A DNA stretch of 64,000 nucleotides from assembly GCF_000718515.1 (NCBI RefSeq), contig NZ_JNZS01000007.1, positions 248,001 to 312,000 of the forward strand. Reading direction: 5' to 3'. Under the pieces are notes generated by a model. It was not told the DNA's origin. It saw nothing but the letters and a program-made list of their open reading frames with translations, and made no database searches. The translations under genes and the position numbers were made by a program. This DNA is from Micromonospora parva (GTDB lineage Bacteria; Actinomycetota; Actinomycetes; Mycobacteriales; Micromonosporaceae). Shown piece by piece: positions 11,981-20,703 of the stretch (position 1 is its first letter; each line of letters begins with the position of its first letter).

Positions 11981-12544
11981 TCAACGAGGGGCGATCAACG
12001 GGGCGAAGTCGACGCGGGTCAGCGGCTGTTCGGACAGTGAACCGTCCGCGCGGGGCACCCGGAGCGGCCGGCCGTCACGGGAGAACGTGACGGTGGTGAC
12101 GTCGTCACGGCTGGTGAGGGTGCAGACGATCTGTCCGAACGCGAGGACCTCGTCGCTGCGGCCGGCATCCTCACCAGGTTTGTCGACCACGACGCGGGCC
12201 TCGGTGCCGGTGACCGTGACCCCGGCGGCGTTGACCGCTCCCGCCAGCGCGGTGGTCAGGTCCGTGTCACGCTCGGCCGCCGTGGGTCCGGCCAGCAGAT
12301 GGCGCAGTTGTTCCTCGACGGTGGGTGGTCGGTCGACCCGCCGGACGAACGAGATGATCCGGTTGTCCCGCACGAAGCAGAGCGTCTCGGCGGCCGGGCC
12401 GACCGGCGCGCTCGTGTCGGCGGACGCGGAGCTCTGGAATGGCCCCTGCGGTGCCTGCACCACCCGGGGGGCGTCATCGGTCGGGATGCTGCAGCCGGTC
12501 AGCGATGCGGCAACCGCCAGGACGGCGAGATGACGATGTTTCAC
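11981..12544 (-). CDS. GerMN-domain lipoprotein
   Basis: A 187-residue lipoprotein: signal peptide MKHRHLAVLAVAASLTGC with lipobox Cys18, a short disordered stretch and one GerMN domain (about 55-185). GerMN proteins are thought to bind cell-wall or membrane components; the best known actinobacterial case, LpqB, modulates the MtrAB two-component system. Here the gene overlaps the end of a sensor kinase gene by 4 bp, the same arrangement, although LpqB is much longer and has a beta-propeller absent here. A role in sensing by the neighbouring kinase is inferred. Confidence 0.75.
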   Translation of the reverse strand: MKHRHLAVLAVAASLTGCSIPTDDAPRVVQAPQGPFQSSASADTSAPVGPAAETLCFVRDNRIISFVRRVDRPPTVEEQLRHLLAGPTAAERDTDLTTALAGAVNAAGVTVTGTEARVVVDKPGEDAGRSDEVLAFGQIVCTLTSRDDVTTVTFSRDGRPLRVPRADGSLSEQPLTRVDFAPLIAPR

Positions 12545-13896
12545 GGCAGGCTCCCCGGCAGGGTGACGCGGAAGCGGGCGCCGCCGCCGGGCCGGTCGCC
12601 GACCGTCACCTGTCCGCCATGTGCCGCGGCGTGCTGCGCGACCAGCGCGAGCCCGAGCCCGGTGCCGTCGCCGGTGCCGCGGGTGTGCGCCGCTCGCCCC
12701 CGAACGAACCGGTCGAAGATCGCCTCGCGGTCCTCGACGGGCACGCCCGGTCCGTCATCATCGACCTCAATGACTCCGGCGGCACCGTCGCGACCCAGCC
12801 GGACGCCGGCGGGACCACCCCCGTAGGTCACCGCGTTGTCGAGCAGGTTCGCCAGGACCTGCGCGACGCGGCGCCGCTCCACCAGCCACGTCGCCGGCAC
12901 GTCGGGGGCGAGCTGGACGAGCGTCGTGGGCAGGTCGAGGGCTCGGCAGGCGTCGCGGGCCAGCCCCACGACGTCCACGGGCGCCCGGTGTGCGGGCTGG
13001 TCGCTGCGGGCCAGGTCGATCAGGTCGTTGACGAGCCGCTGGAATCGGTCGATCTCGTCGGCGACCAGCCCGGCCGCGATGGCGGTCCGTTCGTCCTGGT
13101 GTTCCCGACGGCGGGCCAGGACGCTGGCCGCCGCGGCGAGGGTCTGCAACGGCGAGCGCAGCTCGTGGCTGACGTCGGCGGCGAACCGGCGGTCCCGTTC
13201 GATGCGGTGGGCGAGGCGGTCGACCATCTGGTTGAACGAGGAGGACAGGCGGGTCAGGTCGGGGTCGGTGGCCGTGTCGAGGCGGGCGGTGAAGTCGCCG
13301 GCCGCGATCTTCTCGGCCGCGTCGGCGACAGCGGTCAGCGGGCGCAGCCCGTGCCGGGTGGCGTACCAGCCGAGTGCCGCGCCGGACCCGGCGACCATGA
13401 TCGCGACGGTGGTCAGCGCGAGGGCCAGGACCTGGAACGTCTGCTCCAGCTCCCGCAGCGAGTTGACCTCGAAGTACGCCGCGGACGCGGACAGCGGCAC
13501 CCCGACCACCAGGGCGGACTGCCCGTCGACGCGTACCCGCTGCACGGCGGGTTCCCCGGCGGCGACGACCCGCCGCAGCTCGGCGGGGATGGCGGCGGTG
13601 GTGCCCGGATCGGCGGCGCGCGCGTACCACTCGCCGTTGAGGTGCAGCACCGGCCGCCGGCTACCCCCGGTGTCCAACGACCGGAGCACCTCCACCACGT
13701 CCGGGGTGTCCGTGTCGATCCCGGCACGAACGACCGTGGCGTCGAAGTAGGCGGCGCGCAGGGCGGTGCGTTCACGCTCGTCGAGCAGGGACCGGCGGGT
13801 CAGATCGTAGGAGATCAGGGCCATCGACGCCGAGAGCAGGAGCGCGCCGACGGCGAACGCGGCGGTGACCCGGGTACGCAGTCCGAGGCGTCTCAT
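12541..13896 (-). CDS. Sensor histidine kinase
   Basis: A 451-residue membrane kinase. TM1 near residues 10-30, an extracytoplasmic sensor of about 130 residues, TM2 near 150-170, a HAMP domain, the phosphoacceptor helix DVSHELRSPLQTL and an HATPase domain with NLLDNAV, DDGPGVP and GTGLGLALV. The ATG at 13896 overlaps the response-regulator stop (ATGA) and is preferred to longer frames that run into that gene. It presumably phosphorylates the regulator encoded upstream; the signal is unknown. Confidence 0.88.
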   Translation of the reverse strand: MRRLGLRTRVTAAFAVGALLLSASMALISYDLTRRSLLDERERTALRAAYFDATVVRAGIDTDTPDVVEVLRSLDTGGSRRPVLHLNGEWYARAADPGTTAAIPAELRRVVAAGEPAVQRVRVDGQSALVVGVPLSASAAYFEVNSLRELEQTFQVLALALTTVAIMVAGSGAALGWYATRHGLRPLTAVADAAEKIAAGDFTARLDTATDPDLTRLSSSFNQMVDRLAHRIERDRRFAADVSHELRSPLQTLAAAASVLARRREHQDERTAIAAGLVADEIDRFQRLVNDLIDLARSDQPAHRAPVDVVGLARDACRALDLPTTLVQLAPDVPATWLVERRRVAQVLANLLDNAVTYGGGPAGVRLGRDGAAGVIEVDDDGPGVPVEDREAIFDRFVRGRAAHTRGTGDGTGLGLALVAQHAAAHGGQVTVGDRPGGGARFRVTLPGSLP

Positions 13897-14594
13897 CGCT
13901 GCAGCTTGTAGCCCAGGCCCCGCAGGGTGACCAGGTGCCGCGGGTTCGCCGGGTCCGGCTCGATCTTCTGCCGCAGCCGGCCCACGTGGACGTCGACGAG
14001 CCGCTCGTCTCCGCTGTCGTACCCCCAGACCCGTTCCAGCAGTTGCTGGCGGGACAGCACCCGGCCGGCGTGCTCGGCCAGCTCGCACAGCAGCCGGAAC
14101 TCGGTGCGGGTGACCGGTACGGGTTGGCCGGCGCGGCGGATCTCTCCCCCGTCGGGGCTGATCTCCAGCTCGCCGACCACGAGCACCGGCACGGGATCCG
14201 GCGTGTGCCCCGCGACGCCGGTACGGGCACGGCGCCGCAGGGCGCGCAGCCGGGCGGTCAGTTCCTTGATCGCCACCGGCTTGACGACGTAGTCGTCGGC
14301 GCCGGCTTCGAGGGCCGCGACGATGTCGTGGGTGTCGTCGCGGGCGCTGACCACCACGATCGGCACGTCATCGTCACGGCGCAGCTGCCGGATGCACTCG
14401 AACCCGTCGAGACCGGGCAGCATCAGGTCGACGAGCACGTAGTCCGCCGGGTCGCGGCGCTGCACGCGCAGGCCCTCTTCGGCGGTGGCCGCGCCGAGAG
14501 CGTCGTAGCCTTCGTCCTCGAGTGCGAGCAGCAACGCCAGACGGATGCGGTCGTCGTCCTCGATCACCAGTACGGCCGTCATACCGGGCATCAT
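13893..14594 (-). CDS. OmpR-family response regulator
   Basis: A 233-residue regulator. The receiver domain has the acidic pocket EDDD, phospho-acceptor Asp in LVDLMLPGLDGF, Ser in VVVSARD and Lys in YVVKPV. The C-terminal winged helix reads RTEFRLLCELAEH...LLERVWGYDSGDERLVDVHVGRLRQKI. It is the first gene of a regulator-kinase-GerMN lipoprotein operon with 4-bp overlaps. The start could also be the ATG at 14582 (MTAVLVIEDDD), which begins directly at the receiver fold. Targets are unknown. Confidence 0.88.
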   Translation of the reverse strand: MMPGMTAVLVIEDDDRIRLALLLALEDEGYDALGAATAEEGLRVQRRDPADYVLVDLMLPGLDGFECIRQLRRDDDVPIVVVSARDDTHDIVAALEAGADDYVVKPVAIKELTARLRALRRRARTGVAGHTPDPVPVLVVGELEISPDGGEIRRAGQPVPVTRTEFRLLCELAEHAGRVLSRQQLLERVWGYDSGDERLVDVHVGRLRQKIEPDPANPRHLVTLRGLGYKLQR

Positions 14595-14732
14595 CCCCAG
14601 ACGACCGGCTCGGCTGCCAACCGCGGCGGCAGGTTGGCAGATTTGTCACGGAACTGTCACAGATCCGCGTGGTGACCGCCAAGCCGGCACGGCAGGGTCC
14701 TAGGCGACCGCGTCCGCGAAGGAAAAGGGGGT

Positions 14733-15155
14733 GTGCCCGTGACCGGACCGCTGGCAACCACGCCGTGCACGCTGCCGCTGGTCGAGGTGTGCGTCACCGA
14801 GTTCGACCTGGCCTGCCTGCCGGCGACCGGGGCAGTGTTCGACCGGCTGGTGGCCCTGCGTCCCGCACAGGTGGTGGTCGACCTGTCGGGCTGCCGGCAC
14901 ATCGACGCCGCCGCCATCGGCCTCCTACTCGATGTGCACCGGCGGCTCGCCCGGGCCGACGGGGTCCTCACCGTCCGCAACCCGAACCCGCGCATCCGGC
15001 GCATCCTGCACACCGCCCGGCTGGACCAGATCCTGCCGATAGTCGACACCGCCCCCTCGTCGCCGCCCGGCACGGCGACGGCGGAGCAGGAACCCATCGC
15101 CGCACCGCCGGTGTTGGTCGCTCATGGCCGCGCCTCGGTGCGAGCCGCGACCTGA
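14733..15155 (+). CDS. STAS-domain anti-sigma-factor-antagonist-like protein
   Basis: A 140-residue protein with a STAS fold (about 15-105): VVVDLSGCRHIDAAAIGLLLDVHRR corresponds to the phosphorylatable region, but the usual Ser is replaced by Ala (DAAAIG for DSTGIG), so classical phospho-switching may not operate. The C-terminal 35 residues are low complexity. GTG start at 14733, preceded by GGAAAAGGGGG; GTG 14739 is an alternative. Divergent from the two-component operon and followed by a second STAS gene. Confidence 0.7.
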   Translation: MPVTGPLATTPCTLPLVEVCVTEFDLACLPATGAVFDRLVALRPAQVVVDLSGCRHIDAAAIGLLLDVHRRLARADGVLTVRNPNPRIRRILHTARLDQILPIVDTAPSSPPGTATAEQEPIAAPPVLVAHGRASVRAAT

Positions 15156-15295
15156 CGGAGCGTCGCACCTTTCCACCTCCGGCTGAACCGCTCCCCGGGT
15201 CGCGCCATCAGCCTCGGGGGCGGCCCAGCTCCGGCTCTGCACGAACGCCGTGTCCCACCGCGCGCGAGGACACGGCCCCAGGAAGGACCAGCAGA

Positions 15296-15910
15296 ATGAC
15301 AGTTGTCCCGGACGACCACCTGATGACCCTGATCTGCGACACCTGCGGCGACTCCGTCAAGGCCACCGCGTGCGTGCTCCCCGACGCGGAGGTCGTCTGG
15401 ACCCTGGTATCCGAACAGGGGTGGAGCGGTTCCCCGTTCGCCACCGGCCCGCACCGCTGCCCGCACTGCAGCCTGCTGCCGCCCGCTGGTGGCGGCCACG
15501 CGTCGTGCGGGGACCACGGTCCTGGCGGGATCCTCGGCATCGACCACGTGGACGACGTGACAGTTGTCGCCGCCGCCGGTGACGTCGATCTCGACACCGG
15601 TGACACGCTGCGCAACGCCCTGCGGCACGCCGCCGACATGGGCGGAAACATCGTGGTCGACCTGAGCCGGGTACACCTCATCGACTCCACCGGCCTGGGC
15701 CTCCTGGTCCGCGCCCACCGTGACGCCCGGGACCGTGGGGCCACGCTCTGCCTGGCCGCGCCGTCGCGGTTCGTCCGCACCGTCCTGCACACGATGCGCC
15801 TGGACGGGGCCTTCCCCATCTTCGACAGCCGCGACGACGCCCTCGCCCAGTTGTCCGCGGGTTCGGCGTCGGAGCGCACGACCTCCGCCGCGACGGCCGC
15901 CCGTTCCTGA
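15296..15910 (+). CDS. STAS-domain protein with N-terminal Cys motif
   Basis: A 204-residue protein. Residues 1-75 carry two CxxC pairs (CDTCGD and HRCPHCS) plus further Cys, suggesting a zinc- or redox-responsive module. Residues about 80-190 are a STAS domain with IVVDLSRVHLIDSTGLGLL, where Ser of DSTGLG is the canonical phosphorylation site. This makes it a credible anti-sigma-factor antagonist that an anti-sigma kinase phosphorylates and a SpoIIE-type phosphatase reactivates. ATG with GGAAGGA 8 bases upstream; 140 bp after the first STAS gene. Confidence 0.8.
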   Translation: MTVVPDDHLMTLICDTCGDSVKATACVLPDAEVVWTLVSEQGWSGSPFATGPHRCPHCSLLPPAGGGHASCGDHGPGGILGIDHVDDVTVVAAAGDVDLDTGDTLRNALRHAADMGGNIVVDLSRVHLIDSTGLGLLVRAHRDARDRGATLCLAAPSRFVRTVLHTMRLDGAFPIFDSRDDALAQLSAGSASERTTSAATAARS

Positions 15911-15998
15911 TCGACATCGATCGGCCGGTGTTCCCCGTGGCGTACGTCGAGACCGACTGCCACCCGCCCCCGTACTCCAAGGACACCCGAGGAAGCCC

Positions 15999-16274
15999 AT
16001 GAGCATCGCCGGTCTCGTCACCGCGCTCCTCGTCGGCGTCGCAAGTGGCCTGTTCGGCAGGCTCGTCATCCCGGGACGCCGGGAAGCCCCGATCTGGCTG
16101 ACGGTGTCCGTCGGGGTGGTCGCCGCGCTGGCGGGCACCATCCTCGCCCGGCTCGCTGGCGTCGACACCGGCACCCTCAACCTCCTGACCCTGGTCATCC
16201 AGGTCGGCCTCGCCGGCAGCGGCGTCGTGCTCGTCGTCGCCACCGCCAAGCCCCAACCGTCCGACGCCCCGTGA
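15999..16274 (+). CDS. GlsB/YeaQ/YmgE-family small membrane protein
   Basis: A 91-residue hydrophobic protein with three predicted membrane segments and the family pattern GLVTALLVGVASGLFGRLVIPG. The family (transglycosylase-associated) is stress-linked, with no defined biochemical activity. The ATG is preceded by CGAGGAAG. It sits with STAS and BON genes in a probable envelope/osmotic-stress group. Confidence 0.75.
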   Translation: MSIAGLVTALLVGVASGLFGRLVIPGRREAPIWLTVSVGVVAALAGTILARLAGVDTGTLNLLTLVIQVGLAGSGVVLVVATAKPQPSDAP

Positions 16275-16369
16275 ACCGGGGGCGACGCAGCGGCGGCACC
16301 GGTGCCCGACGTGGACGTCCCACCGGCCCGCGATTCCGCCCCCGCCTCGCCACGACCAAGGAGCTGACC

Positions 16370-16675
16370 GTGTACCTGCCCTGGCCATTACCTGACGAGA
16401 ACTGGTCCGGCGACGCCTCGAACCGGCCCGAGCCGGATCACGAGGACCGACGCATCGAGGCGCTTGTCGCGCAGCGACTGAGCATCGACTGGACCACCCG
16501 ACGCCAGCAGATCGTCGTCTCCGTGCAGAACCGGGTCGTCATCCTCGCCGGCGTGGTGAGTGACCCGAACACCCGGCAGGTCGCGGCGGAACTCGCCTAC
16601 GACGTGCCCGGGGTCTTCGACATCTGCAACACGCTGCGGCTCAGCGGCCCACGGCGCAGCCACTACCAGGGGTAA
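16370..16675 (+). CDS. BON-domain protein
   Basis: A 101-residue protein without a signal peptide; residues about 35-95 form a BON domain (VVSVQNRVVILAGVVSDPNTRQ), a small fold linked to membrane or osmotic-shock protection. GTG start with AAGGAG 6 bases upstream. Codon 7 (16388-16390) is TTA, rare in such genomes, so translation may depend on the bldA-type leucyl tRNA. Confidence 0.72.
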   Translation: MYLPWPLPDENWSGDASNRPEPDHEDRRIEALVAQRLSIDWTTRRQQIVVSVQNRVVILAGVVSDPNTRQVAAELAYDVPGVFDICNTLRLSGPRRSHYQG

Positions 16676-16804
16676 CCACACCGCACGCTGCGTAACAGCG
16701 GATCGGACGCTCTCGTGCCCTAGCGACGGTGACACCCTGATGGTCGTCGTCTGGTCAACGGGGGTCCTGCTCGCACGCCTTCCTGATCTGGCGCTCCCGG
16801 GCTA

Positions 16805-17851
16805 TCACGGCCAGCCGAGCAGTCGGGCGCCGAGGACGGCTGTCTGCAGCGTGAACCGTTGGGTCGGCTCCCCGGGGTGGTAGCCGGTCAGGTCCCGGAT
16901 GCGGTCGAGGCGATAGGTGATCGCACGAACGGACAGGTGCATCTGCCGGGCGGTCGCGGTGTGGTTGCCCTGGTTGTCGAAGAGCACCGACAGGGTCTCC
17001 AGGTACGGCTCGGCACCGCCGCGCGCCGTGGTCAGTGGCCCGAGGACCGTGGTCACCAGGTCGGTGATGGCGTCGCGGTCACGCAGGAGCACGGGGAACA
17101 CCAGCAGATCGGCGGCATTGAGTACGGGCGTGGTGAAGCCGAGCTTGGCGGCGTGGTCGAGGGTGTGGCGGGCCTCGTCGAGGGAGGTGGCCAGGCCATG
17201 CACCCCTGGTTGGGTACGCCCGACGGCAATCTGCCAGTTGCCCGCGCCGAGTTCGGTGAGGAGCAGGTGGGCGAGTTCGGCCGCGATTCCGCGTAGGCCG
17301 CCGGCGCTGATGCAGACCACGTCACCGTCGCGGAGGGTGGTGAGGGTGTTGCCCTCGCCGAACCTGGAGGCCAGTGCGGCATCGATGCGGTGCGTGATGC
17401 CGGTGGTCAGGCCGGTCGCACGGGCGATGAGGACGGTGTGGGTGGCCGACAGGCGGATGCCATATCGGTGTGCGCGCTCGGCGAGATCACCGGGATCGGC
17501 CCTACCGGTGAGCAGGTCGTTGACGAACACGGAACGTTCGTTGTCGTGGCGATCAAGCTCGGCACGGTTCTGCCGGGCGTACCCGTCCAGGGCGGCGCTG
17601 AGCAGGACACGCGCGGTGTCCAGGAGTGTCTCGGCGCGGGAATGCACGGCGGCCGCGGTGTCGGTCGACGCGACCGGGTTGGCGCTCCAGTGGGCGGTGG
17701 TGGCATCCAGCAGACCGGTGACGAGCTCGCGCAGCTTGAGCCCTTGACCCGCTGCGCGGGCACCCAGGCTCGCCGCCGCCCGACGCCGGGCACCGGCCGG
17801 GACGGACAGCAGATCCTGACAGTCGGCCGCCAGCGAGGTGTCGTCGCTCAT
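16805..17851 (-). CDS. CdaR/PucR-family transcriptional regulator
   Basis: A 348-residue regulator with an N-terminal variable region, a central GGDEF-like CdaR segment and a C-terminal PucR helix-turn-helix (GNHTATARQMHLSVRAITYRLDRIRDLTG). The ATG at 17851 is chosen because AAGGAA lies 7 bases upstream; a GTG at 17869 would add six residues. It is 60 bp downstream of an ABC permease on the same strand and probably controls this exporter operon. Confidence 0.8.
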   Translation of the reverse strand: MSDDTSLAADCQDLLSVPAGARRRAAASLGARAAGQGLKLRELVTGLLDATTAHWSANPVASTDTAAAVHSRAETLLDTARVLLSAALDGYARQNRAELDRHDNERSVFVNDLLTGRADPGDLAERAHRYGIRLSATHTVLIARATGLTTGITHRIDAALASRFGEGNTLTTLRDGDVVCISAGGLRGIAAELAHLLLTELGAGNWQIAVGRTQPGVHGLATSLDEARHTLDHAAKLGFTTPVLNAADLLVFPVLLRDRDAITDLVTTVLGPLTTARGGAEPYLETLSVLFDNQGNHTATARQMHLSVRAITYRLDRIRDLTGYHPGEPTQRFTLQTAVLGARLLGWP

Positions 17852-17911
17852 GGGCTGTTCCTTGTCCACATGGCGGTGGCCGCCGGTGAACGGCGGCCAC
17901 GAGCTTCAGGT

Positions 17912-18700
17912 TTACACACCGATGTCGCGGCGGTCGAAGACGATAACGCCGGCGATCGTGGCCGCGGCACCAAGGAGCACGAGGGCGAGAAGCTCGGCCG
18001 GGTGCCAACCGGTGTGCAGTGGGTCGGTGCCGATGAAGTAGTGGAACGGTGACAGCCAGCGAACCCAGTGCCATCCGTCCACCATGCCGCCGATGGCGTT
18101 GGCCATGTAGGTGGCCACCGCAAGGCCACCGGTGATCGCGAGAACGGCAGCCCGTTTTCCGGTGGCGGCGCCAACGAGGAAGGCGATGCCGGCGAAACAC
18201 CACACCAGGGCGACCAGCCCGGCGGACGCGGCAGCGACGTTGGACAGGGCGATGTCCATGCCGATCCAGGGAACAATGATCATCAACAGGATCCACGGGA
18301 TGGCGGCGATTCCGGTGAGCGCGCTCCCGGCGGCGACCACCCGTTGCCAGGCGAAAGCGGCGCGCGAGACCGGGTTGGCCAGCATCAGCTCCATGCCACC
18401 GTCCTCCTCCGGCCGAGCGATCGTGCGGGCAGCCAGCGTGATGGCGCACATCAGGACCAGCAGTGGGCCGACCAGGCTGAAGATGGTCGCCTGCAGATAG
18501 CCGGCGGGCGACAGCATGTCGGCGATGCCGAGGAAGTCCAGCATGCCCTGGGGCAACGCGTCCTGCTTCAGCTCCGCGGCACCCTGGAACTGGCTGTAGA
18601 AGGAGGTGTAGATGGCGGTGAAGGCGGCGACGCCACCGGTCCAACCGATCAATGCCAGGCGGTCGTCCCGCCAGGTCTTACGCACCAGCGCGGGAAGCAT
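17912..18700 (-). CDS. ABC-2-type exporter permease
   Basis: A 262-residue protein with about six membrane segments and no ATPase motifs; the start overlaps the end of the ATPase gene by 23 bp. The motif WVRWLSPFHYF and the terminal RRDI are typical of ABC-2 permeases for drugs or lipids. It works with the ATPase at 18678-19604. Substrate unknown. Confidence 0.82.
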   Translation of the reverse strand: MLPALVRKTWRDDRLALIGWTGGVAAFTAIYTSFYSQFQGAAELKQDALPQGMLDFLGIADMLSPAGYLQATIFSLVGPLLVLMCAITLAARTIARPEEDGGMELMLANPVSRAAFAWQRVVAAGSALTGIAAIPWILLMIIVPWIGMDIALSNVAAASAGLVALVWCFAGIAFLVGAATGKRAAVLAITGGLAVATYMANAIGGMVDGWHWVRWLSPFHYFIGTDPLHTGWHPAELLALVLLGAAATIAGVIVFDRRDIGV

Positions 18701-19604
18701 CGCCGGCTCCTTCCGCGTGGTAGTAGAACGACAGGAACGTCTCTTCCAGGTCAGGTTCGGCCGACAACATGTCCATCACCTCATGACGCGCCGCCGCCTT
18801 GATCAGCGGGTCGATGCGGCCGTCGACGGTGCATTTCAGCACCGGCCCGGACACCACCACGTCACGTACTCCGGGCAGGACACTGAACTCTGCCGGGTCC
18901 ACCGGATCATCGAAGTGAATCTCGACGGCGCGGACCGCCCGCTTCCCCAGTGACTCAACCCGCTCGACCGCGGCCAGCCGGCCGGCGCGGACGATGGCGA
19001 CCCGATCGGCCACCTGCTGCACCTCGGCCAGGACATGAGAGGACATGAAGACGGTCTGCCCGGCAACTCTGGCGTCGCGGACCATGGCCAGGAACTCCTG
19101 CTGCATGAGGGGGTCCAGCCCACTGGTCGGCTCATCCAGGACCAGCACCGCCGGCCGGTGCATGAACGCCTGCACCAAACCCACCTTCTGCTTGTTGCCC
19201 TTACTCATCGTGCGTACCGGGCGTGAGAGATCCAGGTCGAGCCGCTCCGCGAGCTCGGCAACCTGCGACCAGGCCACGCCGCCGCGTGCCGCGGCGAAGA
19301 AGCGCAGCAGGTCCTCCGCCTTGTCGCGCCCGGGAAACACGAGCTCGCCGGGCAGATAGCCGATCTGACGGTGCAGTGCGGCCTTGTCCCGGCGCGGGTC
19401 GAGTCCGAGCACGGTCGCGTGTCCGCGAGTGGGGCGCAGGAAGTCCAACAGCAGCCGGATGGTGGTGGTCTTCCCTGCACCGTTCGGGCCGAGGAAACCC
19501 ACCACCTCCCCGGCACGAATCTCCAGGCTGAGCCCCTCGATGCCGCGACGCTGGCCATAGAACTTGGTCAGGTCCTCGGTGAGCAGAGCGATGTCGCTTG
19601 TCAT
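18678..19604 (-). CDS. ABC exporter ATPase
   Basis: A 308-residue DrrA/CcmA-type ATPase with Walker A GPNGAGKTTTIRLLL, signature MSKGNKQKVGLVQAF, Walker B VLVLDEPTSGLD and the switch His in FMSSHVLAEV. The C-terminal extension is typical of drug-export ATPases. Start MTSDIALLTEDL at 19604. Divergent from a second, paralogous ABC system starting 209 bp away. Confidence 0.88.
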   Translation of the reverse strand: MTSDIALLTEDLTKFYGQRRGIEGLSLEIRAGEVVGFLGPNGAGKTTTIRLLLDFLRPTRGHATVLGLDPRRDKAALHRQIGYLPGELVFPGRDKAEDLLRFFAAARGGVAWSQVAELAERLDLDLSRPVRTMSKGNKQKVGLVQAFMHRPAVLVLDEPTSGLDPLMQQEFLAMVRDARVAGQTVFMSSHVLAEVQQVADRVAIVRAGRLAAVERVESLGKRAVRAVEIHFDDPVDPAEFSVLPGVRDVVVSGPVLKCTVDGRIDPLIKAAARHEVMDMLSAEPDLEETFLSFYYHAEGAGDASRAGA

Positions 19605-19812
19605 GCCCACATCGTCGCCGGCCTTCCCGCCCGGCATCCAGGTCAGCACCCGGCCGACATCTCGCTGAGGCCGTTGCCGAATACCGGAAGCAGTAGCCCG
19701 AACCGCTGCCCGGCGGGTCCCCGAGCCGCGAGCGCCGGGAGTACTCTCCCATCAGGTGCGCCGGGAAGTCTGGTCGGCAGGTCATGTCGTGCTGCGACTC
19801 CTGGAGGCTCCG

Positions 19813-20703
19813 ATGGGCGTTTCTGCCTTGCGCACCGAAAATCTGTCCAAGCGGTATGGACGCCTACTCGCCCTCGACAACCTCACCCTCGACGTCGCGG
19901 CGGGCGAGGTGTTCGGGTTCCTCGGCCCCAACGGCGCCGGAAAGTCAACAACGATCCGGCTGCTGCTCGGCCTCGCCCGACCCACCTCCGGTCGAGCGCG
20001 GATCTTCGACACCGACGCCGCCGACGTCGCCGCCGCCCATCGCCGGCTCGCCTACGTACCGGCGGATGTGGCGCTGTGGCAGCGGATGACCGGCGCCGAG
20101 GTGCTGGACCTGCTCGCCCGCATCGGTCCCGGTACGGACACCGCGTACCGCGACGAACTCATCCAACGGTTCGCGCTCGACGTGTCCAAACCGGCCGGCA
20201 CCTACTCGACGGGCAACCGGCAGAAGGTCGCCCTGATCGCGGCGTTCGCCACCCGGGCGCCTCTGCTGGTGCTGGACGAGCCCACCAGCGGCCTGGATCC
20301 GCTCATGGAACTGCAGTTCCGGCAGGCCGTCGGGGTTGCCCGCGACAACGGGCAGACGGTCTTCCTCAGCTCCCACCAGCTCGCCGAGGTCGAGGCCGTC
20401 TGCGACCGCGTCGGCATCCTGCGCGCCGGCCAACTGGTGGAGGTGGCCTCCGTCGCCCAGCTACGCCGACTGCACCACACCGAGGTGGCCGCAACGTTCA
20501 CCGGCACGCCACCGGACCTCACCGGCGTCCTCGGCGTCGACGGCCTGCACGAGGACGGCCCGGCGGCAGTGCGATTCACCCTCAACGGCTCCCCCGCCGC
20601 GGCGCTGCGCGCCCTGGCCGACGCTGATGTGGCGACGATCGTCGTCCGCGAGCAGAGCCTGGAGGAGATCTTCCTCGCCTACTACGGGCAGAGCCCCCGA
20701 TGA
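19813..20703 (+). CDS. ABC exporter ATPase
   Basis: A 296-residue ATPase paralogous to the divergent one: Walker A GPNGAGKSTTIRLLLG, signature YSTGNRQKVALIAAF, Walker B LVLDEPTSGLD, switch His FLSSHQLAEV. ATG at 19813 with CTGGAGG about 8 bases upstream. It overlaps the permease gene by 4 bp (ATGA). Together they form a drug-type exporter of unknown substrate. Confidence 0.88.
   Translation: MGVSALRTENLSKRYGRLLALDNLTLDVAAGEVFGFLGPNGAGKSTTIRLLLGLARPTSGRARIFDTDAADVAAAHRRLAYVPADVALWQRMTGAEVLDLLARIGPGTDTAYRDELIQRFALDVSKPAGTYSTGNRQKVALIAAFATRAPLLVLDEPTSGLDPLMELQFRQAVGVARDNGQTVFLSSHQLAEVEAVCDRVGILRAGQLVEVASVAQLRRLHHTEVAATFTGTPPDLTGVLGVDGLHEDGPAAVRFTLNGSPAAALRALADADVATIVVREQSLEEIFLAYYGQSPR

Noticed and set aside
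11981..14594. MtrA-MtrB-LpqB system
   Set aside because: The order resembles it, but the lipoprotein is far shorter than LpqB and lacks the beta-propeller.
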